Of a DNA stretch of 64,000 nucleotides, positions 24,601-36,786 are shown piece after piece; within the stretch, counting starts at the first letter, position 1; every line of letters starts with the position of its first letter. This DNA is from Bubalus kerabau. Its lineage: Eukaryota; Chordata; Mammalia; Artiodactyla; Bovidae. The stretch is from assembly GCF_029407905.1 (NCBI RefSeq), contig NC_073627.1:136103697-136167696 (forward strand), written 5' to 3'. The translations under genes and the position numbers were made by a program. The notes under the pieces are model-generated. The model saw nothing but the letters and a program-made list of their open reading frames with translations, made no database searches and had not been told where the DNA came from.

Positions 24601-25651
24601 GCCATTTCCTTCTCCAATGCACGAAAGTGAAAAGTGAAAGTGAAGTCGCTCAGTCGTACCCGATTCTTAGCGACCCCATGGACTGCAGCCTACCAGGCTC
24701 CTCTGTCCATGGGATTTTCCAGGCAAGAGTACTGGAGTGGGGTGCCATTGCCTTCTCCATTCGACAACCTAGCACAACATAAATAATTTAGCCTCAGAGA
24801 TTGTAGCTAACTTATATTAGCAAATTTAATGTACTAACAAAAAGAATAATGCATTATTATCAAGTAGGATTTATCTCAGTAATGCAAAGTTGTGTTAACA
24901 CTTGAAAATCAAGGAATATAATCGACATATTAACAGGATAAAGGAGAAAACATATAGCATTACCTTCGTAAATTCAGAAAAACTATTTGACAAAAATTCA
25001 ACACCCCATTCATGATTTAAACAAACATACTTCTAGAAATACTAAAGGAAATCAACCCTGAACATTCACCAGAAGGACTGATGTTAAAGCTGAAGCTCCA
25101 ATACTTTGGCCATCTGAGGCGAAGAACTGACTCATTGGAAAAGACCCTGATGCTGGGAAAGATTGAGGGCAGGAGAAGGAGGTGCAGAAGATGTGATGGT
25201 TACATATCACTGACTCAGTGGACATGAACTTGAGCAAACTCTGGGAGACAGTGAAGGACAGGGAAGCCTGGCATGCTGTATATATGTAATATATATATAT
25301 TCTTTACTATTATAGTTTATTACAAGATTTAGAGTATAGTTCCCTGTGCTCTACAATGGGTCCTTACTTACCTATTTTATGCATAATAGTTTGTATCTGC
25401 TAATCCCAGACTCCTAATTTATCCCTTCTTTCCCTGTTTTGTAATGCTAAGTTTTATTTTGTATGCTTGTGAGTCTGTTTCTATTTTGTAAATCAGTTCA
25501 TTTGTATAATATTTTAGATTATACATGTCAGTGATACTATATAATATTTGTCTTTTTCTTTCAGACTTCACTTAGTATGATTATCTCTAGGCCCATGCAT
25601 GTTTGCTGCAAATAGCATTATTTTATTCTTTTTTTATGACTGAGTAGTATT

Positions 25652-25688
<37 letters not shown>

Positions 25689-28600
25689 ACACCATATCTT
25701 TATCCGTTTATCTGTTGATGGACAATTAAGTTGTTTCCATGACTTGGCTATTGTAAATAGTAAGCAAACTGATTTTAAAAAGGAAGAGCAAGCTTGAAGG
25801 ACTCATATTACTGGTTTCAAGACTCACTATAAAGCTACAGTAATCAAGACAGTGTGGTAAAGGTGAAAAGGACAGACAGATAGATAAATGGAAAGCAGCA
25901 GAGTCCAGAAATAGACCTACATGTAAATGGTCACTTGATTTTTTGATAAAGCAATTCAGCAGTGAAAAGAAAACGTTTACAACAAATGGTGTTGGGACAA
26001 CTGGATATCCGTATGGAGAAAAGTAAAATCTGACACTTAGCCTACACAAAGCTTATTTAATAATGGATCACAGACCTAAATGTAAAAGTGAAACGTTACC
26101 ATTTTTGTAAACTTGGAAGAAATATCAATAACCTCAGATACAGAGATGACACCACCCTTATGACAGAAGTGAAGAAGAACTGAAGAGCCTCTTGATGAAA
26201 GTGAAAGAGAGTGAAAAAGTTGGCTTAAAACTCAACATTCGGAAAACTAAGATCATGGCACCCAGTCCCATCACTTCATGGCAAATAGATAGGGAAACAC
26301 TGGAAACAGTAACAGACTTTATTTTCTTGGGCTCCAAAATCACTGCAGATGGTAACTGCAGTCATGAAATTAAAAGGCACTTACTCGTTGGAAGAAAAGC
26401 TATGACAAACTAGGACAGCATATAAAAAGCAGAGGCATTACTTTGCCAACAAAGGTCCATCTAGTCAAAGCTATGGTTTTTCCAGTAGTCACGTATGGAT
26501 GTGAGTGTTGGATCACTAAGAAAGCTGAGTGCTGAAGAATTGATGCTTTTGAATTGTGGTGTTGGAGAAGACTCTTGAGAGTCCCTTGGACTGCAAAGAA
26601 ATCCAACCAGTCCATCCTAAAGGAAATCAGTCCTGAATCTTCATTGGAAGTACTGATACTGAAGCTGAAACTCCAATACTTTGGCCATCTGATGCAAAGA
26701 ACTGACTCACTGGAAAAGACCCTGATGCTAGGAAAGTTTGAAGGCAGGAGGAGAATGGGATGACAGAGGATGAGATGGTTGGATGGCATCACCGACTTGA
26801 TGGACATGAGTTTGAGTAAGCTCCAGGAAGTTGGTGATGGACAGGGAAGCCTGGCATGCTGCAGTCCGTAGGGTCACAAAGAGTCAGACACGACTGAGTG
26901 ACTGAACTGAACTGAAAAGAAAACCTAGAAGAAATCTTTTGACCTTGGGGTAGACAAAGTTTTCTTAAGTCACAAAAAGCAAGAACTATAAAAACTGCTA
27001 ATTGGACTTCATCAAAATTAAAATCTTTTGTTCTTCTAAATATGTTTTGTTAAGAGAATGAAAGACAAGCCTTGGACTGGGAGAAAATACTCACTCTAGG
27101 TGTGTCTTACAAAGGACTTTTATTAAGAATATATAAAGAACTTAACAACTCACTGGTAAGCCAACCAGCAAAATTTAAAAATGGACACGATTTGAACAGA
27201 CAAGTCGCAAATGAAGATATATGAATAGCCAGTAGTAGACAAGAAGATATTTGATATCATTAGCTATTAAAGAAGTACAAATTAAAATCACAATGAACTG
27301 CCACGACACACCCATTAGAATGGCTGAATTGAAGGGACAGCTATCAAGTTTTAACAAGGATGTGGAGTGACAAACTCTCAGGCACTGTTGGTGGGAATGT
27401 AAAGTTGTAAAAGTCCTTGGGGAAAATTGCTCGACAGTCTCTTCATATGTTAATTATACACCTGCCTTACGTTTCTGGCACTCCACCCCTAGGTATTTAC
27501 CCAAGAGTAATGAAAATAAGATTTGTACACAAATGTTTATAGCAGCTTCTGTCATAATAGCCCAAACCAGGAAGTATTCAATGGGTAAAGGAACGACCTC
27601 ATGGTAAATCCTCACAGTGGAGTCTAGTCAGCAATAAAAAGATACAAACTACTGATATATGCAACAGCGCAGGTGACTCACAAAACCACTATGTTAATGA
27701 AAAATACCAGACACACAAAAAACTATGCACTGGACCGTTCCATTCATACAAAAATAAAAAGTGCAAAATTCATGTGTAGTGACAGAAAGTAGAGCAGTGG
27801 TTGTCTGGTGCTGGGAGGCAGAGGAGAGGGTCTTTTCAAGCGTGATGGAAATGTTTCATATCTTGATTGTGGCTGTGGTTTGACAAACGGAAACGTGTCA
27901 TATTTTATCGAATTGTGCACATTAGTGGATACAGTTTACTGTTCCTAAATACACCTCAATAAAGCTTAGTTTTAAAAAAGAAGTTAAGGGAGCTATACCC
28001 TAAAGTTAATCTAGGATTTAGTGCAGATGACTTCAATTCAGTTTAGTTGCTCAGTCGTGTCCGACTCTTTGCGACCCCATGAACCGCAGCACACCAGGCC
28101 TCCCAGTTGATCACCAACTCCCAGAGTCCATCAAACCCATGTCCATTGTGTCAATGATGCCACCATCTTATCCTCTGTCATCCCCTTCTCCTCCTGCCCT
28201 CAACTTTCCCAGCATCAGGGTCTTTTCAAATGAGTCAGCTCTCTGCATCAGGTGGCCAAAGTATTGGAGTTTCAGCTTCAACACCAGTCCCTCCAATGAA
28301 CACCCAGGACTGATCTCCTTTAGGATGGACTGGTTGGATCTCCTTGTAGTCCAAGGGGCTCTCAAGAGTCTTCTCCAACACCACAATTCAAAAGCATCAG
28401 TTCTTCAGCGCTCAGCTTTCTTCACAGTCCAACTCTCACGTCCATACATGACCACTGGAAAAACAATAGCCTTGACTAGACGGACCTTTGTTGGCAAAGT
28501 AATGTGTCTGCTTTTGAATATGCTGTCTGGGTTGGTCATAAGTGTTCTTCCAAGGAGTAAGCGTCTTTTAATTTCATGGCTGCAGTCACCATCTGCAGTG

Positions 28601-31600
28601 ATTTTGGAGCCCCCCAAAATAAAGTCTGACACTGTTTCCACTGTTTCCCCATCTATTTCCCATGAAGTGACGGGACCAGATGCCATGATCTTCGTTTTCT
28701 GAATGTTGAGTTTTAAGCCAGCTTTTTCACTCTCCTCTTTCACCTTCATCAAGAGGCTCTTTAGTTCTTCTTTGCTTTCTGCCATAAGGGTGGTGTCATC
28801 TGCATATCTGAGGTTATTGATATTTCTCCTGGCAACCTTGATTCCAGCTTGTGCTTCATCCAGACCAGCATTTTGCATGATGTACTCTGCATATAAATTA
28901 AATAAGCAGGGTGACAATATACAGCCTTGACGTACTCCTTTCCCAATTTGGAACCAGTCTCTTGTTCCATGTCCAATTCTAACTGTTGCTTCTTGACCTG
29001 CATACGCATTTCTCAAGAGGCAGGTATGGTGGTCCGGTATTCCCATCTCTTGAAGAATTTTCCACAGTTTGTTGTGATCCATACAGTCAAAGGCTTTAGC
29101 ATGTCAATGAAGCAGAAGTAGATGTTTTTGTGAAATTCTCTTGCTTTTTCTGTGATCCAGTGGATGTTAGGCAATTTGATCTCTGGTTCCTCTGCCTTTT
29201 CTAAAACCAGCTTGAACATCTGGAAGTTTTCCATTCACGTACTGTTGAAGCCTAGCTTGGACAATTTTGAGCATTACTTTGCTAGCATGTGAGATGTGTG
29301 CAATTGTGTGGTAGAATTTGAACATTCTTTGGCATTGCCCTTCTTTGAGATTAGAATGAAAACTGACCTTTTCCAGTCCTGTGGCCACTGCTGAGTTTTC
29401 CATATCTGCTGGCATAGAGTGCCACACTTTAACAGCATCATCTTTTAGGATTTGAAATAGCTCAGCTGGAATTCCATCACCTTTACTAGCTTAGTGATGC
29501 TTCCTAAGGCCTACTTGACTTTGCACTCCAAGATGTCTGTCTCTAGGTGAGTAATACAATAATATGGTATAAACTTTTAAAAGGTGTGTAATAAAAGTCT
29601 TCTTCCTATCCCTGATTCTAGGCCACCAGTTCCCTGTCTTGGGGAGGTTAAAGCCTGTTACCAGAGACTACCAGGAGCACATCTATATCCTATCAAAATG
29701 AAGTTACACTTAGCTTGTTGCAGCAAGGAATAACATGTACTAGAATAACTGGTGGAGCATCTCAGAAGGAGGGAATTAGAAAAGAAGATACACAGAATTT
29801 TCAAAGCAGAGATTGGTCATAGAGTGAATTTAGGGTGGAAGTTAGTAGTCTGGGCAGGGACTGGCTACACTATGTGATGTAGTTGACTTGCTGGAATGGT
29901 CAGTGATTTTATCTTTAGTACACCTGAGTCCCTGAGGTGTTTTTGTCAGATCAGTTTCTGTGTAGTACTGGAACATACATAATGAGCTAATGTCAAAAAA
30001 AAAAAAAAAAAAAAAAGACTTTAGATAGTCTGTAGTGCACATTGTGGTTTGATTTGGTTCACTTTATCTGACTTTTAAGTCATAGTGTTTTTTCTGAGAG
30101 TTTGGGAACAATTTGTGGTTTCTGTTTCAATTTTCACTCTTTGCTTCTGATCATTTTTTAACTAAACTGGAGGATTTACCATTTAGGAGTGATCAGTAAA
30201 GATCTGTGCCATAAGAGAGGTTGTGAGTGTTTATCAAGCTTTTGATGGTAGTAATTTTGACCTCTGTAAACACCAAGCCATTTTGTTCTTTTTCTTAGAT
30301 GATTTTTTTGTTTGTTTTTATTTATTTTATTGGAATATAATTGTTTTACAATGTTTTGTTAGTCTCTGCTGTACATCTTGAATCAGCTATATGTATACAT
30401 ATATCCCTTCCCCCTGGGGCCTCCCTCCCACCCCCCTATCCCACCCCTTTTGAGTCAGAGTCACTTGGCGTGATAATGACTGAATGCATTATTTAAGACT
30501 CTGGAGACCACACACATGGCATCTGTAACAGACAAAACTTCAATAATTATTGTTAAAACTTGAGATAATGTCTCATATATTTCATATCTATCTGGATCTT
30601 CCTATGGTAACCAAGTCATTTTTTCCCCTTTAATTTGGATATGGATTATTTACCTTTCCCAGTGTCTGAGGAATTAGTCCTGCATTTGTTGATTATCAAG
30701 GATAAAGGTCTTGGTAGTACTAAGAATAAAGGGCAGGGTGTTTACTGACAGTCTAGAATTTTGAGACAGAAGAAAATATCCAAGAAAATAAAGGGCAAAA
30801 TCATGGAATGTGCATGGTAATCAGTGGCTCCTGGCATCGGAGAGATTGTGTTCTGTTGATTTTGGACATAAATGGTCTATTCACGTTATCTTCTGCTTTT
30901 GGACCAAAACAGTTCTGGAAATCCTAACTCAGACACAGTGTCTGGCCATAGCAATGATGTCAGCAGTACTCGTAGTTAATTTGTTCCATGTAGTGTTAAT
31001 CGTTACAAGTACATGATACATACTGTTACCAAAGTTCTTCTGACATGTCTCCCCAAGGTTAACTGTTGATCTTTAGATTATAGCTGGAACTTTAGGTGAA
31101 TGTAAGGAAGAAGCAGAAATTCCTTGTAGGTGTTGAGTCTACAGGCTTTATTTATTCATTTATTATATTAACCATTAACCAGCCTTATCAGAATGGAAGA
31201 GAGTGGAATCTTCTGTTAAAGTACATTATCAGTTTCATAAAGAGTCAGTCATTGAGTATTCTTAAAGTAAGAATATGTCTTGAACAGAGAGGATATTGAC
31301 AAATATCCAAGCCTTTTGATTTATCCTATAAAATGTATGAGGAATGTCACCAATACAAGCTTATTTAAACCTAGAGATAAATCTTTTGTCGATAGCTATT
31401 GTGTCAGTCTTTAATCTGAAAGATAAACAAACATTGAAGCATATCTACTTTAACACATTTTAAATTAATACAACATTAACTTAGGAAGGCTGAAGGCTGA
31501 ACTCTTTTCATTTGTCAGATTTTTTTTTTTCTTTTTACCCCATTTTAATAAAGCAAAGAGCTCTCACAATAGTTTTGAGTTAATTAAAAGTTGGAGAATG

Positions 31601-34600
31601 CCAAACAGAGCTAATAATTTCTGTTAATCCTTTAAAAATATTTTTAATAAGGTAAAGGATCAAATCTTTGTGTAACCTAATGGTCCTTTAATTGGGTAGA
31701 CCCAAAGGTATTGTAGGCGGCTTTACAATTTTATTGTTCTGAATTTGGAGTAGAACAAAATCGAAGGGAATTGTTGTGTGACAAAATACCAGTTGTGACT
31801 ATCCAAAGGTGAGGAGTAGTTAAAGGCAGTATATTTAAAAATACAGCAATAAGTGACACTGTTTTTTAGGAATGTCATCTTTTTTCTAAAAGTAAGGAAT
31901 GTAAAAAAAAGACGACTTACAAGTTTGTTAAAAGAAAAAAAAGCACAGAATTAACAGGATGCTTTAATTTAAGGATTTAAGGAATGTCTTCTAGGCACAG
32001 AATAACTTTGCCCTTTTAATAGAAAGAAAATCAAATTCTAGTTTTCCTTTATTTATTACTCCTGAAAGCATTTACATTAAAAGGATTTATAAGCCTTTAT
32101 TCCTTTATGATAAATCCCTCACATTTGACCAGTTTTGTCAGAAATTCTGATGTATTTTCTTTCTCTTGTCAAAGGTTGTTTTGTTTTTGTACAAACCCAG
32201 ACAAATGGCATCCCACTCCAGTACTCTTGCCTGGAAAATTCCATGGACAGAGGAGCCTGGTAGGCTGCAGTCCATGGGGTCGCTAAGAGTCGGACACGAC
32301 TGAGCGACTTCACTTTCACTTTTCACTTTCATGCATTGGAGAAGGAAATGGCAACCCACTCCAGTGTTCTTGCCTGGAGAATCCCAGGGACGGCGGAGCC
32401 TGGTGGGCTGCCGTCTATGGGGTCGCACAGAGTCAGACACGACTGAAGCGACTTAGCAGCAGCAGACAAATAAAATATACCAGTTCTCAGACTCTCTACC
32501 TTTATTAAGGTCTACTGTCTAATTTATCTATAGCTATACTCTGTCATTTTTGATACAACCAGAAATTCCCCCCCCCAGCTTTATTAGGATAAAATTGATG
32601 TATATCATTATGTGAGTTTAAGGTGTATAATGTGTTAATTTGATATACTTATATACTGCAAAATGGTTATTTACCACAGTGGTGTTAGCTGACAACATAT
32701 AAACACCGTATAATGACCATATTTTTTTTGTGGTGAGACAGACATTTCTTATTCTAAAATACAAAATTATTCTCTTTATTTCTAGATAACCAAAAACATA
32801 TCTGATACTATGCATTCACATTTCCGTGTCTTTACATGCATTCTTTTACATTCTTTCAAAATCAATAACAAAAGAAATTGTTAAGAGTTAAAAGTTGAAT
32901 GAGAGGGGAATTGTGAGGGTATTAGAAATGAGTAATCCTATAACTTTCAGAGAGTTACAAATTAAAAGGGCTTTTATTGCCTGTGGATTAATTGGTCTCT
33001 AAATTCTCTTTAGGGTAATGCCAATTAGTCTTTTCCAGGTTTTGTGTCTCCTGCCTGTGTGAATGCTAAGTTACTTCATTGGTGTCCGACTCTTTGCAAC
33101 CCCATGGACTGTAGTCTCCCCGGGCTCCTCTGTTCATGGGATTTTCCAGGCAAGAATACTGGAATGGGTTGCCATTTCCTCCTACAGGGGATCTTCCTGA
33201 CCCAGGGATTGAACCTGTGTCTCCTGAATTGGCAGGTGGATTCTTTACCACTGAACCACCAAGAAAGCCTCTTTGTATCTCCTGTGCTATGCTTAGTCAC
33301 TCAGTTTTATCTGACTCTTTTCGACCCCATGGACTGTAGCCCGCCAGGCTCCTCTATCCATGGTTTTCTCCAGGCAAGAATACTGGAATGAGTTGCCATG
33401 ACCTTGTCCAGGGATCTTGCCTACCCCGGGATCAAACTCATGTCTCCCACATTGCAGGCAGATTTTTTACTGTCGGAGCCACCAGGGAAGCCTTGTGTCT
33501 CCTAGACACCTCAAAATAGGGACTAATTGATAGAGATCAGGGATATTGATACAAGCCTGATTCCTTCAGTAAATGTTCTTTTTTCCTGGCATTTGGGAAT
33601 TCTTTCAGGAAACAAGTTTTAGAGTTTGAATTGCATTTGGAAGTCTCCTCATATTAAAGAATGCAGAGCATTGGGTATTCAGAATTCTGTTTCCTATTGT
33701 TTGAAGGTGCTTTTCAAATAATTTTGTTCATGTTAGAAGTACCCCAAGATGCCATTTGTATTTCAGAATTTTTCCTTGGTGAAATTATGCCATTTATTGA
33801 GTGTATTCATAATCTGAAAATGTAAAGGAAGCAGAAGAGGCACAGAGGAGACAAAGGCTCAGACTGAGAAAGCTCAGTGTGATCTGCAGCGATTATTAAG
33901 GACGGCACTTTTGCAACCGCGTGTCTCTGGAAAACACAAAGCGACACCAGAGATCAACTGTTACCAACTGAGGGCCAGTCAGAGCCTCAGCTCCCCGTAG
34001 ACCGAAACAAAACACTTCTCAGGATTTTAAGGACTGAGGAAGATCCTTAGGAAGTTTTAGAAAAATTGACCTAGTGCAGAGTTGATCTAAAGACACTCAT
34101 CTAATGAGACCTTCCAAACTTGTCAGAGGCTGTCTGAACCAGCCTTTGGGGCTGGCTGGAGGATCCCCTTCTTAGGTCCTTGTCTGTCCTCTGCCTATGT
34201 ACCTCCTCATAGATGAATGACACTCACGATACTGAACAGACATACAGGTGATGGGAATGTTGTTAATTAGGAGCCAGATTTTGCTCCCAAACAGTACAAT
34301 CCAATAAGACTGAAAGAAGACCCACATATCACCTTGACCCTGAAGTGCTCGACAAAATTCCTGGATCTCAGGCAACACACTCTTGTAGTCAGGGTGGCCC
34401 TGAGCAGGTGGTTATCAAGTGGCCTCATAAGTGTACACTGTTACACTGGTACATGGAGGTACCCAGAAACAAGGTCAGCTGAAGGATTTGTTTATAAAGA
34501 AAAGTTAGGTTTGGGAAGATCCCCTGGAGGAGGAAAATGGCAACCCACTCTAGTATTCTTGCCTGAAAGATTTCATGGACACGAGGAGCCTGGTGGGCTG

Positions 34601-36752
34601 CAGTCCATAGGGGCGCAAAGAGTCAGACATGACTGAGCAACCGAGCACATGCACACAGAACAAGTGAGAACCAGAGGGGCTAGGGACCTTCTCTGAGGCA
34701 GTTAGGAAGGCTGCTCATAGATACTATTGTTAGATAAGAGACTGTTGCTGGATTTTTAGGGTGGAAGTTTGCAATCTGGGCAAGGGCTGGTTAGAGTCTG
34801 TAAACTTGATAAGTTGCTGGAACTCATAAGTTCCAGTGTTAGATCAGATCTGGTGTCTATGCAGAGTTACTGTTAAATTACTTTACCTGAGGTCTTATCT
34901 TGAAACACACAGATCTGAAACATCTGGTGTGAGAAAGTTTGAGCTCAGATAGTCTGTGATGTATGTTGTGGTTTGGTTTGGCTCACTTTATCTGTCCTAT
35001 GAGTCATAGTACAGTTATAAGTTGGGACTTCTGTTTCGTTTCTGAGAGGTGTCTCATGTTAGTTTCTTGTGTGTATAAAAGTGTATTTGTGATTGTTGAA
35101 CAGTCTAAGGAAAAAACTTTGACTTCAAGAATTCAATATGAGTTTTCCACTGCTGTGTAACAAATTATCAAAAACTTAGTGGCTTAAAACAATGATTTTT
35201 TTTAGCTCAAAGTTGTGTGGCACAGAGGTACATTCGTGGCATAGACTTCTCTGCTCAACAGCTCAAAGGCTGAAATCAAAGTGCCCACCAGGGTGAGTTT
35301 ACATGTGGAGGCTCGAGGAAGAATCTGACCATTAGCACGTTCAGGTTATTGATAGTTCCTTGTGGTAGTAGGAATGAAGTCTTTAATTTTAACTGGGGGC
35401 CACTCCTTGCTCCTGGAGGCTGCCTTCATTCCTTGCTCCGTGGCCTCCTCTGTCTCCAGGCTAACGATGGAGAACTTATATGTCAAATCCCTTTCATGCT
35501 TCAGATCTCTCAGCTCCTATGTCTAACCTCTAGATCTAGATGCAAAGGTCTCCTGTGCTTAGGTCGGGTGTACCTGGACAATCTCCTATTTTAAGGTCAT
35601 CTGATATGGGACTTACTTATGCTTGCAGACTTCCTTCCTTCCAGCAGTACCTAGACTGTGGTTTGATGGAGTAACTGGGAGAAGGTATGTGGATACCATG
35701 GGCCAGGCATCTTGAGGGGTCTGTCTCCCACTCACTCCAGTGCCTTTGTGTGTTTTGAAGCATAAGCCACAGAGCTTCCTCCTTGTCATCTTAGTAACTC
35801 TTGGTCATTTATAGGTGTAACTTCAATTTGACGTTGAATTTTTGAATGTCGCTGCTAAGAGTCAGTTTGGGGTACAGCTCTGCTGATTTGAGAAAAGTGT
35901 TATTTATGTATGCAACTGATTAGCATAGGGAAAGTTATTGCCAACGGGATTGCCTTTTTTGCCTTTGGCATTTCTTATTTTTATTTTAGTAAATTTTTTT
36001 AATAAAAACTTGGAAAAATGTAGGGCAAAGCAGAGAGGGGAGAAAAAGCCATCTGTAGTCCAAACACGTACTTTCATCCTATTCTTCCAATTTTTATTGT
36101 TCACTAAAAAGAATATCAGTATGCTCATGTAGTGTACAAAATAATTATATACTAACTTCTTATATATATATATATTTCTGATTATAGAAGTGATACAGGG
36201 TAATTGGAGAAAATTCAAAAAATAGGCAAGCTGGAAAAATAAGATAATTTAGAATCTTGTTACCTAGCACTAATACTTGGGTATATTTCTTTACTGCCTT
36301 GTCTAATGCAGTGAAAGTGAAAGTGAAGTAGCTCAGTTGTGTCCGACTCTTTGCAACCCCATGGACTGTAGCCCACCAGGCTCCTCCGTCCATGGGATTC
36401 TCCAGGCAAGAATACTGGAGTGGGTTGCCATTTCCTTCTCCAGGGGATCTTCCTGACCCAGGGATTGAACCCAGGTCTCCCACATTGCAGGCAGATCCTT
36501 TAACCTCTGACCCACCAGGGAAGCCCAGGTCTAATGGATTATTTAGTCACAATTTAGATCATATTATATGAATTTATTTTTAAACAGAGTTAACACTGGG
36601 ACCTTAACAATTTTAAATAAAAGATATTTGGTGTATTATCACCCAGGAGTTTTTTTGTATCTTAACCTTTAAAAGTGACTTGTGAATTCTGTGCGAATTT
36701 TAAATTCATAAATAAGTTTTTTATTTTAAAAATTTTACATGCATATGTACAT

Positions 36753-36786
<34 letters not shown>

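Noticed and set aside
28405..29082. Minus-strand reverse transcriptase open frame as a gene or diversity-generating element
   Set aside because: Another truncated BovB copy with YADD box; the frame is broken upstream and there is no template or variable repeat pair.
33041..33503. CRISPR-like arrangement of regularly spaced direct repeats
   Set aside because: The three spaced words are SINE target-site duplications with about 220-bp SINEs between them in a mammalian intron.
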